A program made the translations under genes and the position numbers. From the NCBI GenBank assembly GCA_002731315.1, contig PCBG01000019.1, positions 13,308-77,307 of the forward strand: DNA of 64,000 nucleotides. Direction: 5' to 3'. The notes under the pieces are model-generated. The model ran no database searches. It was not told where the DNA came from and worked only from the letters and a program-made list of their open reading frames with translations. This document shows positions 8,948 to 17,849 of the stretch, piece after piece. Within the stretch, counting starts at the first letter, position 1, and every line of letters starts with the position of its first letter. The stretch is from Rhodospirillaceae bacterium (GTDB lineage Bacteria; Pseudomonadota; Alphaproteobacteria; Puniceispirillales; Puniceispirillaceae).

Positions 8948-9888
8948 CCGATTTGCAGAAATCGTGGGCGCTTCACCTAGGCGTTATCGCGCTCCTGTTC
9001 GTGTTGCAATTCATCCTACCCGCCTATCACCATGGCAGCCTCGCTAGGATCATGGTACTGACCTGCTATGCCATAGGCTATAATATCCTGTTCGGTTATA
9101 CCGGCCTTCTCAGCCTAGGGCATGCGCTGTTCTTCGCCGCCGGCATGTATGGCATGTCTCTCAGTATTCAGCATCTTGACTGGGCCGCCGGGCCTGCGAT
9201 GCTGGCCGGGCTTGCCGCCGGATTTGCCGTCGCGCTTGTGATCGGATTCCTGCTGCTGCGCACCGCCGGGGTCGCTTTCATGATTGTGACGCTGATGTTC
9301 GCGCAGGCTGGTTATCTGACAGTGCTGTATTTCGGCGAATGGACACGCGGCGATGAAGGTTTTGTAATCCAGCAGGAGCTGCGCCGCATCGCCGGCTTTG
9401 ATCTGTCTGACCCGACAAGCCGCTACTTCGCGGCATTGTTGATGATGGCGGTGTGTATCATCATCACACTGCGCGTTGTGCAGACCGGTTTCGGGCGCGT
9501 GCTTGTGGCGATGCGCGAGAATGAGGAACGCACCCGCATGCTGGGCTATGATATCCAGCGGCACAAACTTGCGGCCATACTGCTGTCCGGAACAATGTCG
9601 GCGGCAGCCGGCGCAGCCTACGGTCTGCTTTTTGGCTATGCCGGGGCCACCTTCGCCTCGGTTCAGTATTCGATTTTTCCGCTTCTCTGGGTACTTCTTG
9701 GCGGCGCAGGCACCGTTCTGGGGCCATTTATCGGAACGCTGTTCATGTTCTATCTCATTGATCTTTCCAGCGGGTTGACAACCGCCTACATGCTGATCGC
9801 CGGCTTGGTGCTGGTGGCGCTAACCCTGTTCGCGCCACAGGGACTTGTAGGCGAGCTGCGGCGGCGCACAATGCGGTGGCTGCCATGA
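8944..9888 (+). CDS. ABC transporter permease, LivM-like
   Basis: A protein of 314 residues. The LivM hallmark GLLSLGHALFFAAGMYGMSL is present near residue 60, and VLGPFIGTLFMFYLID and FAPQGLVGELRR near the C-terminus. It is the second channel subunit and pairs with the LivH-like protein. The start overlaps the previous gene (ATGA), and its TGA stop overlaps the ATG of the next gene, so the four downstream importer genes form one coupled unit. Confidence 0.93.
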   Translation: MTDLQKSWALHLGVIALLFVLQFILPAYHHGSLARIMVLTCYAIGYNILFGYTGLLSLGHALFFAAGMYGMSLSIQHLDWAAGPAMLAGLAAGFAVALVIGFLLLRTAGVAFMIVTLMFAQAGYLTVLYFGEWTRGDEGFVIQQELRRIAGFDLSDPTSRYFAALLMMAVCIIITLRVVQTGFGRVLVAMRENEERTRMLGYDIQRHKLAAILLSGTMSAAAGAAYGLLFGYAGATFASVQYSIFPLLWVLLGGAGTVLGPFIGTLFMFYLIDLSSGLTTAYMLIAGLVLVALTLFAPQGLVGELRRRTMRWLP

Positions 9889-10598
9889 GCCTGCTGTCCA
9901 CACGCGATCTCACCCGACATTTCGGTGGCCTGAAGGCCGTGGAGAATGTCGATTTTGAGCTTCCCACCGGGCAGGTGCGCGCACTGATCGGTCCGAACGG
10001 AGCCGGTAAGACAACCTTTGTCGGCATGCTATCGGGCCGGATCCCCTCAAGCCGCGGGCAGATAATCTTTGACGGGCGCAACATCACTGCCGAACCGGCG
10101 CATCGGCGTATCCGCGCCGGCATGGCCTATACATTTCAGATCACGTCGGTCTATGGCCGCCTGCCGGTGACCGAGAATGTCGCGCTGGCGGTCCGCTGGC
10201 GAACCGGCGGCGACGAGGCCGAGACCAGGCGACGCGTAGGCGAGGCGCTGGAGCGCGTTGGCATCGCCGACCGTGCCGACCAGCTTGCGGGTGACCTGAG
10301 CTACGGGCATCAGCGGCTTCTGGAGATTGCCATGGGGCTGAGCCAAGGACCGCGCCTTCTGATCCTTGATGAACCGACACAGGGCCTCGCCGACAGCGAG
10401 ATCACCGATTTCATCGCGCTGATCCGAAATCTGGCGGGCGAAATGACCATCCTGCTGATCGAACATAACATCAATGTTGTGATGCAGACGGCAGATGCCA
10501 TCACCGTTCTGAACGCTGGTCAGGTGCTTGCCGAGGGCACACCTGACGCGATCCGTGCCAATGCCGTCGTGCAGGCCGCTTATCTGGGGACAGGCTGA
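9885..10598 (+). CDS. ABC transporter ATP-binding protein, LivG-like
   Basis: A protein of 237 residues from the ATG at 9885; a GTG three codons earlier is less likely because the ATG overlaps the upstream stop in the usual ATGA way. Walker A is GPNGAGKTT, the signature LSYGHQ (a common LivG variant of LSGGQ) and Walker B LLILDEPTQGL. It energises import with the LivF-like partner. Typical LivG subunits are slightly longer (about 250), a small difference at the C-terminus. Confidence 0.93.
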   Translation: MSLLSTRDLTRHFGGLKAVENVDFELPTGQVRALIGPNGAGKTTFVGMLSGRIPSSRGQIIFDGRNITAEPAHRRIRAGMAYTFQITSVYGRLPVTENVALAVRWRTGGDEAETRRRVGEALERVGIADRADQLAGDLSYGHQRLLEIAMGLSQGPRLLILDEPTQGLADSEITDFIALIRNLAGEMTILLIEHNINVVMQTADAITVLNAGQVLAEGTPDAIRANAVVQAAYLGTG

Positions 10599-11293
10599 TG
10601 CTGAGCGTTAGCGGATTGTCATCCGGATATGGCGAGGCGCAGGTCCTTCATGATGTTTCCTTTAATGTCGAGCCCGGCGAGATTGTCTGCCTTCTTGGGC
10701 GCAATGGCGCCGGCAAAAGCACATGCCTAAAAACAATCATGGGCCTCATCCGCGCCACCAGCGGGAGAGTTGAATGCGGGAGAGTCGAGATCTCGCGCCT
10801 GCCGGCAGATGAGGTGCCACGCCACAGAATTGGGTATATACCACAGGGACGCCGCCTGTTTTCCGAGCTGACGGTCGCGGAAAATCTAGAAATCGGCCTT
10901 ATGGTCAGCCGCAAGGACCATACTTTTCGGGAACAGGTGCTTGAGATGTTCCCACGGCTCCGTGAAAGGCTGCACCAGCGCGCCGATACGCTGTCCGGCG
11001 GCGAACAGCAGATGCTCGCAACGGGCCGAGCACTGTGCATCAACCCATCGGTACTGCTGCTTGACGAACCGACTGAGGGGCTGCAGCCCTCTATGATCGA
11101 ACAGATCCGTCAGGCTGTCACCGCCATGCGTGACCGCGGCGTGGCTATCCTGCTAGTTGAACAGCGCGTTGATGCAGTGCTGTCGATCGCAGACCGAGTA
11201 GTTTTTCTCGAGAATGGCCGCAGCCATGCGCCGGTAGCGGCTGCTGCGCTTCGCGACGATCCGGAGCTGCTTCATCGCTTTGTCGGCGTATAG
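10598..11293 (+). CDS. ABC transporter ATP-binding protein, LivF-like
   Basis: A protein of 231 residues, the normal LivF length. Walker A GRNGAGKS, signature LSGGEQQML and Walker B LLLDEPTEGL are all intact. The start shares one base with the LivG stop (TGATG). It ends the importer operon, only about 11 bases from the stop of the convergent marR gene. Confidence 0.93.
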   Translation: MLSVSGLSSGYGEAQVLHDVSFNVEPGEIVCLLGRNGAGKSTCLKTIMGLIRATSGRVECGRVEISRLPADEVPRHRIGYIPQGRRLFSELTVAENLEIGLMVSRKDHTFREQVLEMFPRLRERLHQRADTLSGGEQQMLATGRALCINPSVLLLDEPTEGLQPSMIEQIRQAVTAMRDRGVAILLVEQRVDAVLSIADRVVFLENGRSHAPVAAAALRDDPELLHRFVGV

Positions 11294-11304
11294 CGAGCCA
11301 AGCC

Positions 11305-11724
11305 CTAGATCAGACGTTCCAGCAGCTGCAGCAGCTGGCGCTGTTCATCATTATCAAGTGGTGCCAGCGTCTGGCGCGAAACCTCGGCCGCCTGCGCGGC
11401 ATATTTCCGGAAAAGCGCCCGCCCCTTTCGTGTTGGGGTCAATATCAGGCGCCGCTTGTCACTCTCCAGCGGACCGGCAGTGACAAGATCGCGGGCGCGC
11501 AGCCGGTCCACCACGCCCTTGATTGTCGCCACATCCATGGATGTCAACCGTCCAAGCTCGTTCTGCGAGGCCTGGTCAAGCTCGCACAGCTTAGCAAGAG
11601 CCGCGAATTGGGTCGGCGTCATCTCCGGGATCAGGGCAGAAAAAATCGCGATATGCCGCTGTACCGCACGCCGCATGACGAAGCCAATCTGACGTTCGAG
11701 TACATAGGTGTTGGATATGTCCAT
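11305..11724 (-). CDS. MarR-family transcriptional regulator
   Basis: A protein of 139 residues from the ATG at 11724, chosen because GGAGG lies seven bases upstream; the reading frame stays open further but that part is arginine-rich and unlike the family. It has the MarR winged-helix: MTPTQFAALAKLCE, then TSMDVATIKGVVDRLRARDLV (recognition helix) and the wing ESDKRRLILTPTRKG. MarR proteins are dimeric repressors released by aromatic or phenolic ligands. The gene sits between the importer (convergent) and the Mo-hydroxylase (divergent), so it is the likely local regulator of the island, and the palindrome at 11821-11832 is a candidate operator. Ligand unknown. Confidence 0.92.
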   Translation of the reverse strand: MDISNTYVLERQIGFVMRRAVQRHIAIFSALIPEMTPTQFAALAKLCELDQASQNELGRLTSMDVATIKGVVDRLRARDLVTAGPLESDKRRLILTPTRKGRALFRKYAAQAAEVSRQTLAPLDNDEQRQLLQLLERLI

Positions 11725-11820
11725 GGACGGTCCTCCAACCTGCGGCGACATAGCAGCCATCCGGCGCATCCTGCGCCGTCTTTGACAGTTGACACTACCA
11801 GACCCGCATAGCACAGTCTA

Positions 11821-11832
11821 TTTGTACACAAA
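11821..11832. promoter_or_regulatory. Candidate MarR operator in the marR / Mo-hydroxylase divergent region
   Basis: TTTGTACACAAA is a perfect inverted repeat (five-base arms, two-base centre) of the kind MarR proteins bind. It is about 97 bases before the marR start and just upstream of the Mo-hydroxylase genes. A near match, ATTGCACACAAA, occurs at 975-986 between hyuB and the M20 peptidase. Binding is inferred from symmetry and placement. Confidence 0.5.
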
Positions 11833-11865
11833 CGAAATATGCAGCAATTTCAATCCGGTCGGGCC

Positions 11866-12711
11866 ATGTCCTATTTGCGACCACATCGGCTAGAAAACGC
11901 CCTCGAATGGCTTGCCGCCGAGCAACCGCTCGTCATGGCCGGCTGCACCGACATCTATCCGCTGCACCAGACACCCGCCCTTGATGGGCCGCTTCTCGAC
12001 ATCACCGATCTCGATGAGCTTCGTGGCATCACGCTGGCGGAGGGCTGGCGGCGTATTGGCGCGGCAACCAGCTGGGCCGATATCCTGCGCGCCGACCTGC
12101 CGGCAGCCTATGATGGTCTGCGGGCAGCGGCGCGGGAAATTGGCGGCGTCCAGATTCAGGCCAGTGGCACCATAGGCGGCAATCTGTGCACCGCTTCACC
12201 AGCTGGCGACAGCATCCCCTGTCTAATGACGATGGATGCCGAAATCGAGCTTGCCTCGCATCGTGGTATCCGTTGCCTGCCATTGGCGGATTTTCTGACC
12301 GGAGCACGGCAGACGGCCCGCGAACGGGACGAGCTTGTGGTCGCTGTTCATGTGCCGGAAGAGGCCGAAACCGGCTGTGCCGGATTTGAAAAGCTTGGCG
12401 CACGCCGGTATCTGGTAATTTCTATTGCGATGACGGCAGCACGGCTGGTGATCAATCAGGACCGCATTGACAGCGCGGCGATCGCGGTCGGGGCCTGCGC
12501 GCCAGTCGCGGTGCGGTTACGAGATATCGAGGCAGCCCTGCAAGGCCAGTCATGCGCCGATGCCGAAGCCAGCCTGCGCGATAGCAAATCACGCATCATG
12601 ACTGCCCTGTCTCCTATTGATGATGTGCGGGGCACCGCCGGCTATCGCCGGGAGGCCGCCGCCGAACTGGTCACAAGGCTGGTCGGACGCTTATGCAAGG
12701 ATGCAGTATGA
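11866..12711 (+). CDS. Molybdenum hydroxylase FAD-binding subunit (CoxM/XdhB family)
   Basis: A protein of 281 residues from the ATG at 11866 (MSYLRPHRLENALEWLA, the usual start of this subunit); an ATG nine codons earlier is possible. Family FAD-contact motifs are LVMAGCTDIYP near the N-terminus and GGVQIQASGTIGGNLCTASPAGDSIP near residue 100; a CO-dehydrogenase-flavoprotein C-terminal domain follows. The protein passes electrons from the Fe-S/Mo subunit encoded next door to NAD or another acceptor. Its end overlaps the next start by four bases (ATGA). Substrate type cannot be told from this subunit. Confidence 0.92.
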   Translation: MSYLRPHRLENALEWLAAEQPLVMAGCTDIYPLHQTPALDGPLLDITDLDELRGITLAEGWRRIGAATSWADILRADLPAAYDGLRAAAREIGGVQIQASGTIGGNLCTASPAGDSIPCLMTMDAEIELASHRGIRCLPLADFLTGARQTARERDELVVAVHVPEEAETGCAGFEKLGARRYLVISIAMTAARLVINQDRIDSAAIAVGACAPVAVRLRDIEAALQGQSCADAEASLRDSKSRIMTALSPIDDVRGTAGYRREAAAELVTRLVGRLCKDAV

Positions 12712-15473
12712 TGGACGGGATGCAGAACACCGGCGGGCGGATCACCTTCACAGTGAATGGCGAAAAGCAGGAGGTCACCTGTCCCCCGTCAACACGCCTC
12801 AGTGAAGTGTTGCGCGAGTCGTTGGCACTGCGCGCCACTAAGGTTGGCTGCAACGCCGGTGACTGCGGTGCCTGCACCGTGCTTCTCGATGGTGACCCGG
12901 TCTGCGCCTGTCTGGTGCCGGCTGGGCAGCTTGAAGGCAGGCACGTGGAAACCGCGGAGTCGCTTGCCGATACGAATGATACCCTGTCGGCGCTGCAGGC
13001 TTCGTTCCTGCGCCATGGCGCGGCGCAATGCGGAATCTGCACCCCGGGCATGATGATGGCTGCCACCGCGCTGATGCGGGAGAACAGCGCGCCTGACAGG
13101 CAGGCTGTCGAGGTCGCGCTTGGCGGCGTGCTGTGCCGTTGCACCGGATATGCCAAGATCATCGACGCGGTGATGGATGCCGGCAGAACCAGGGTTGACA
13201 GCATGGCGCCCGAGGCTGGTGCCGCCATTGGTGCTTCAATTGAACGTATCGACGGACGCGCTAAAGTCGATGTCAGCGAAAGGTTCGGTGCGGATAGCTG
13301 GCCGGACGGGGCACTGCTGGTGCGTGCCATCCGCAGCCCGCACTATCTGGCCGATTTCACCTTTGGCGATCTTGACGGCTGGGCCGCAGCCCACCCGCAG
13401 ATTGAAGCGGTGGTAACTGCGGATGACATTGCCGGCATCAATGAATTCGGAGTCATTCCACCTTTTGCCGACCAGCCAGCACTGGCCGAAGGGACGGCGC
13501 GGTTCCGCGGCGAGGCGGTGGCGCTTGTGGTTGGTGAGGCCGACTGGCTTGCCGCGGCGGACCTGTCCGGCTTCCCGGTGAACTGGACCGAACGCGAGGC
13601 AGCCATAGAGATTGAGGCGGCGCGGGCCGCCGGCGCGGCACAGCTTCACGCCGGCCGTGAGGGTAACCTTCTGGTGACCGGTCGGGTTCTGAGCGGCAAT
13701 GGCGCCGACGGGCTGGCCGGGGCTGCCGCCACCGTCAGCGCAGCTGTCCAGACAGCCTATGTCGAACATGCGCCTATCGAACCTGAGGCGGGGTGTGCCT
13801 GGATGGAAGGTGATGTTCTGGCGATTTCTGCCTGCACACAGGCCCCGGTCATGGATCAGGAAGATACGGCGAAAATTCTTGGCCTACCGCTGGAAAAGGT
13901 GCGGATCATTCCCGCCGCTGCCGGCGGCGGTTTCGGTACCAAGCTCGATGTCTCGCTGCAGCCGCTGCTGGGGCTGGCCGTGTTCAAGACAGGCAAGCCA
14001 TGTCGGATGATCTATACCCGCCATGAGTCGATGATCGCCACCACCAAGCGCCATCCGGCAGCCATGCGCGGCAGCCTGGCCGGGGACAAGGACGGGCGCA
14101 TTGTAGGCATGACCTTCGAAGGTGAATTCAACACCGGTGCCTATGCTAGCTGGGGGCCGACCGTGGCGACGCGCGTGCCGATCCATGCTTCCGGTCCCTA
14201 CCGTGTGCCGCATTACATTGCTAAGGCGCATGCCATCCATACCAGCGGCCCGACAGCCGGCGCCTTTCGCGGCTTCGGAGTGCCGCAGGCAACGATCCTT
14301 CAGGAAATCATGATGGACCGGCTGGCGCTGAAGCTTGATATCGACAGGCTGGAAATCCGCCGTCGCAACGCGCTTCTCGATGACGACCAAACGGTCTGCG
14401 GCCAGCAGCTTAACGGTGTCGGTATCGCTGATTGCCTAGACGCGCTGGCCCCCGCCTGGCAGGAAGCCGGCCCACGCATTGCCGCCTTCAACGCCGAGAA
14501 CACCACGTTGAAGCGGGGACTTGGTGTCGCCTCCTGTTGGTATGGCTGTGGCAACACCGCGTTGCCGAACCCGTCGACTATCAGGCTTGGCATCACTGCC
14601 GACGGCCGACTGAAGCTACATCAAGGAGCCACCGATATCGGCCAGGGATCAAACACGGTGATCACCCAGATCTGCGCCGACGCGCTTGGCATGCCAATGG
14701 TGGATTTCGAGCTTGTCGGCCCGGACACCGCGCTGACGCCGGACTGCGGCAAGACTTCCGCCTCGCGCCAGACCTTCATTACCGGCAAGGCCGCGGAACT
14801 ATCCGGCCGGCAGCTTCGCGCCGACATCCTGCGGCTCAGCAATATGAGCGATGCGGCCAGCGTCCGGCTTGACGGCGCGACGATCATCATCAGCGATGCC
14901 GGCGCAACCCGCCGGATCGAGCTTGCCGACATGCCGTCAGATGAATTCGGCTATGTGCTGCGGGCCGAGGAGAGCTTCGACCCGCCGACCGTGCCGCTTG
15001 ACGAAAATGGCCAGGGCACACCCTATGCCGTCTATGGCTATGGCGCGCAGGTTGCTGAAATCGAGGTCGATCTCCAGCTTGGCACAGTGAAGGTCATCCG
15101 CATCACCGCGGCGCATGATCTCGGGCGGGTGATCAACCCGCTTCTGGCCACCGGCCAGATCGAAGGCGGCATTGCCCAGGGGCTTGGCATGGCGCTGATG
15201 GAGGAATATATCCCGGGCCGCACCGAGAACCTTCATGATTACCTGATCCCCTCGGCTGGCGACATGCCGCAGGTTGATACCATCTTTGTTGAAAAGCCTG
15301 ATCCGATCGGCCCGATGGGGGCAAAGGGGCTTGGCGAACATGTGCTGATCCCAACGGCACCGGCCATTCTGAACGCCATCCGTGATGCCAGCGGTGCCGA
15401 GATAACACAGCTTCCGGCGCTGCCGCACCGTGTGCTTGCCGCCATCAGACTGGCCGAGGAGAAAGCTTCTTGA
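12708..15473 (+). CDS. Molybdenum hydroxylase, fused 2Fe-2S and molybdopterin-binding subunit
   Basis: A protein of 921 residues from the ATG at 12708, which overlaps the FAD-subunit stop and has AAGGA six bases upstream. Residues 1-85 are a 2Fe-2S ferredoxin domain (Cys48, 53, 56, 68) and 90-160 the second 2Fe-2S domain (Cys108, 111, 143, 145). The remainder is the xanthine-dehydrogenase-like Mo domain: AAAGGGFGTKLD, AGAFRGFGVPQ, and MGAKGLGEH carrying the conserved catalytic Glu. In most three-subunit enzymes these parts are separate chains; here small and large subunits are one polypeptide. The CO-dehydrogenase CSFR loop is absent, so this is a hydroxylase of an N-heterocycle or aldehyde. 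The next gene makes a nicotinate- or related azaarene hydroxylase plausible. Confidence 0.93.
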   Translation: MMDGMQNTGGRITFTVNGEKQEVTCPPSTRLSEVLRESLALRATKVGCNAGDCGACTVLLDGDPVCACLVPAGQLEGRHVETAESLADTNDTLSALQASFLRHGAAQCGICTPGMMMAATALMRENSAPDRQAVEVALGGVLCRCTGYAKIIDAVMDAGRTRVDSMAPEAGAAIGASIERIDGRAKVDVSERFGADSWPDGALLVRAIRSPHYLADFTFGDLDGWAAAHPQIEAVVTADDIAGINEFGVIPPFADQPALAEGTARFRGEAVALVVGEADWLAAADLSGFPVNWTEREAAIEIEAARAAGAAQLHAGREGNLLVTGRVLSGNGADGLAGAAATVSAAVQTAYVEHAPIEPEAGCAWMEGDVLAISACTQAPVMDQEDTAKILGLPLEKVRIIPAAAGGGFGTKLDVSLQPLLGLAVFKTGKPCRMIYTRHESMIATTKRHPAAMRGSLAGDKDGRIVGMTFEGEFNTGAYASWGPTVATRVPIHASGPYRVPHYIAKAHAIHTSGPTAGAFRGFGVPQATILQEIMMDRLALKLDIDRLEIRRRNALLDDDQTVCGQQLNGVGIADCLDALAPAWQEAGPRIAAFNAENTTLKRGLGVASCWYGCGNTALPNPSTIRLGITADGRLKLHQGATDIGQGSNTVITQICADALGMPMVDFELVGPDTALTPDCGKTSASRQTFITGKAAELSGRQLRADILRLSNMSDAASVRLDGATIIISDAGATRRIELADMPSDEFGYVLRAEESFDPPTVPLDENGQGTPYAVYGYGAQVAEIEVDLQLGTVKVIRITAAHDLGRVINPLLATGQIEGGIAQGLGMALMEEYIPGRTENLHDYLIPSAGDMPQVDTIFVEKPDPIGPMGAKGLGEHVLIPTAPAILNAIRDASGAEITQLPALPHRVLAAIRLAEEKAS

Positions 15474-16942
15474 GCGAGCGCACGGATGAAAAAATCAGGT
15501 GCGATGCCTGCCCGGTGATGTGCTATATCGCCGACGGCAAAAGCGGCGCCTGTGACCGCTACGCCAATCATGAAGGCCAGATTTTCAGGCTCGACCCGCT
15601 GACTATTCTCGACCGGCGGATGGCTGCCGGTGATAGCGTCAAACCCTTCCTTGGGGCAAGCTGGGATGGCGGGCTTGGCCAGGAGGACAAGGTGTTTGTC
15701 ACCGCGATCGGTGCCGGCACCACCTATCCAGACTACAAGCCGGCGCCCTTTATCGTCAGCCGTGATATCGAGGGCGTGGATTTCGTTACCGTCGTGACCG
15801 AGGCGATTTTCTCCTATTGCGGTGTGAAGGTGAAGATCGACACCGACCGGCATCTTGGCAAGGAAGGCGCAGTTGTGCGCGCTAAGGGCGAGGCTGTCGG
15901 TCTTGTTATCACCTCGGAATATGGTTCGCAGATGCTGTCGCTTGGTGGGGTCGATCACCTGACCGGCGGGTCAAAGGGTGAAGGCCGTGTGACCTGCGAT
16001 ACGCTAATGCGGTTGTGCAACAAGGAAGCTGTAGAACTGACCATTGATGACGGCGCCACGATCACCGTCGAAGCCGGCAAGCCACCGGTTGTCGATGGCA
16101 TCCGCGAAGAACGGATGCGGGTTGGCTGTGGGTCGGCTACCATCGGCATGTTTGCCTCGCAATGGAAGGGACTGGTCGACGAGGTGGTCGTGGTTGACGA
16201 TCACATCACCGGTGTTGTGTCCGAGCATCAGGCCGGCAAGGTCATCGACTGGGCCGAGACCGGAATCAAGATCAAGGGACGCCGGTCCACCCCGGGCCGC
16301 TATTTCCAGGTGGCCGAACCCGGGCTCGGCTGGGGCGGCACCGATGTCGAGGACCCGCTGACCATCCTTGGCGACTGGAACGCGGCCAAGGGCGCATGCG
16401 CCGGGCTCACCCTGCTGATGGTGTCTACCACCGGCGAGCAGTTCGGCTATTACGTTCTGGATGATGATCTAGTGCCACAGCCGGCCCACTTGCCGGAGGC
16501 GCTGCAGGCCACCGTCGACCTGATCACCGAGAATTGCGAGCCGGCGCAATGCACCGTGCTGTTCATGGGCGGTGCCGGCGGATCACTGCGGGCCGGCGCA
16601 ACGCGCAATCCGGTGAAACTCACCCGCTCGGTGCAGAAGAAACATACCGCCGTGTCCTGCGGCGGGGTACCTGCCTATGTCTGGCCGGGCGGCGGCATCA
16701 CGATCATGGTCGATGTGCTGAACCTGCCTGACAACGCCTTTGGCTATGTGCCGACGCCAGCGCTTGTCGCGCCGCTGGAATTTACGGTGCGCCGTGAGGA
16801 TTATCACGATCTTGGCGGGCATAACGCCGATATCCGCACCATCGGTGCGGCGATCGAGGATGGCAGCGAATATGGGGCAAGTTCCCGCATTCTTGGACCG
16901 GGAGAGCGTACGCTTCTGACCCGCGACGGAAAGGAACTCTAA
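15470..16942 (+). CDS. 6-hydroxynicotinate reductase-like iron-sulfur protein
   Basis: A protein of 490 residues that begins with a TTG overlapping the previous stop (TTGA), with GGAG eight bases upstream. The N-terminus holds a four-cysteine cluster motif, CDACPVMCYIADGKSGAC (Cys11, 14, 18, 28), and later VSCGGVPAYVWPGGGI. This pattern matches proteins annotated as 6-hydroxynicotinate reductase (the ferredoxin-linked enzyme that reduces 6-hydroxynicotinate to a tetrahydro-oxo-nicotinate in nicotinate-fermenting Eubacterium and is proposed in Azorhizobium). I recognise the family from its start and its neighbours, UPF0280 and DUF1185. Placed directly after a Mo-hydroxylase, it would take the hydroxylated ring to a non-aromatic lactam. 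Substrate specificity is inference. Confidence 0.78.
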   Translation: MSERTDEKIRCDACPVMCYIADGKSGACDRYANHEGQIFRLDPLTILDRRMAAGDSVKPFLGASWDGGLGQEDKVFVTAIGAGTTYPDYKPAPFIVSRDIEGVDFVTVVTEAIFSYCGVKVKIDTDRHLGKEGAVVRAKGEAVGLVITSEYGSQMLSLGGVDHLTGGSKGEGRVTCDTLMRLCNKEAVELTIDDGATITVEAGKPPVVDGIREERMRVGCGSATIGMFASQWKGLVDEVVVVDDHITGVVSEHQAGKVIDWAETGIKIKGRRSTPGRYFQVAEPGLGWGGTDVEDPLTILGDWNAAKGACAGLTLLMVSTTGEQFGYYVLDDDLVPQPAHLPEALQATVDLITENCEPAQCTVLFMGGAGGSLRAGATRNPVKLTRSVQKKHTAVSCGGVPAYVWPGGGITIMVDVLNLPDNAFGYVPTPALVAPLEFTVRREDYHDLGGHNADIRTIGAAIEDGSEYGASSRILGPGERTLLTRDGKEL

Positions 16943-16943
16943 G

Positions 16944-17846
16944 ATGAACGCGCCGCTGCCGCGTGGGCTTCAGGTCAGCCTTTTTGGCACCGGGCAGCGG
17001 CTGCATATCCAGCACGGGCCAACCGATCTAGTGATCGATGCCGACGGGGTGGAGCGCCTTGTCCTGTTCGAAGCGGCGGTTGATTCCATGCATGACGTCC
17101 TCACCGGGCTAGCGGATGAGCTGCCAAGGCTTCGTGCCTCGTGGCAGGCAGACCGGGCATTTTCCGGACCGGTTTCGCGTCGCATGCAGGACGCCTGCGC
17201 CCTCGCTGGAGACAGGTTCGTCACTCCGATGGCCGCGGTGGCAGGGGCGATTGCCGATCATGTCCTAGCAGCGATGATGGCAAGCCGCCATGCCGCAACG
17301 GCCACCAAGATCAGCGTCAATAATGGTGGCGATATCGCCTTCTGGACAGGCAACGGGGCCATCACCCGCGCGGCCATTGCCGGCCAGCAGGATGCCGCCA
17401 TCACCCTGCGCGGACCAACCGCCTGGCGTGGCATGGCCACATCCGGCCAGGGCGGGCGCAGCCTGTCCCCCGGCATTGCCGACAGCGTGACGGTTTTGGC
17501 CGATTGCGCCGCACATGCTGATGTTGCGGCAACCTTGATCGCTGGTGCCGTGAACTGCCCTGGCTTGGCCGGGATCGACCGTATACCGGCACATGACATC
17601 GATGCCGACAGCGACCTTGGCAGCCGCCTTGTGACGATTGCGGTGCCGCCGCTCGACCTCGGACAGATCGATACTGCCCTAACTGCCGGCTGCACGCTGG
17701 CTACCGAGCTAATAGCAGGCGGGCGTATCGCTGGCGCGGTTCTCGAACTGCAGGGCGAAATCGCCGTGGTCGGGCTTGATGATCCGGCGGCGCGGCTGGC
17801 CATGACCCGTGACTCAGGTGACAATTCCATGACGAGAGAGGACTGA
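16944..17846 (+). CDS. UPF0280 family protein (ApbE-like fold)
   Basis: A protein of 300 residues, right for UPF0280. It starts one base after the previous stop with AGGAA upstream. Recognisable features are HGPTDLVIDADG (residues 24-35), TPMAAVAGAIADHV (94-107) and SVNNGGDIA (124-132), the last like the NNGGD motif of ApbE flavin transferases. The biochemical role of the family is not established. Its fixed company with 6-hydroxynicotinate-reductase-like and DUF1185 genes suggests an accessory or catalytic role in the same pathway, for example cofactor attachment; that is a guess from the ApbE resemblance. Confidence 0.82.
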   Translation: MNAPLPRGLQVSLFGTGQRLHIQHGPTDLVIDADGVERLVLFEAAVDSMHDVLTGLADELPRLRASWQADRAFSGPVSRRMQDACALAGDRFVTPMAAVAGAIADHVLAAMMASRHAATATKISVNNGGDIAFWTGNGAITRAAIAGQQDAAITLRGPTAWRGMATSGQGGRSLSPGIADSVTVLADCAAHADVAATLIAGAVNCPGLAGIDRIPAHDIDADSDLGSRLVTIAVPPLDLGQIDTALTAGCTLATELIAGGRIAGAVLELQGEIAVVGLDDPAARLAMTRDSGDNSMTRED

Positions 17847-17849
17847 CAG

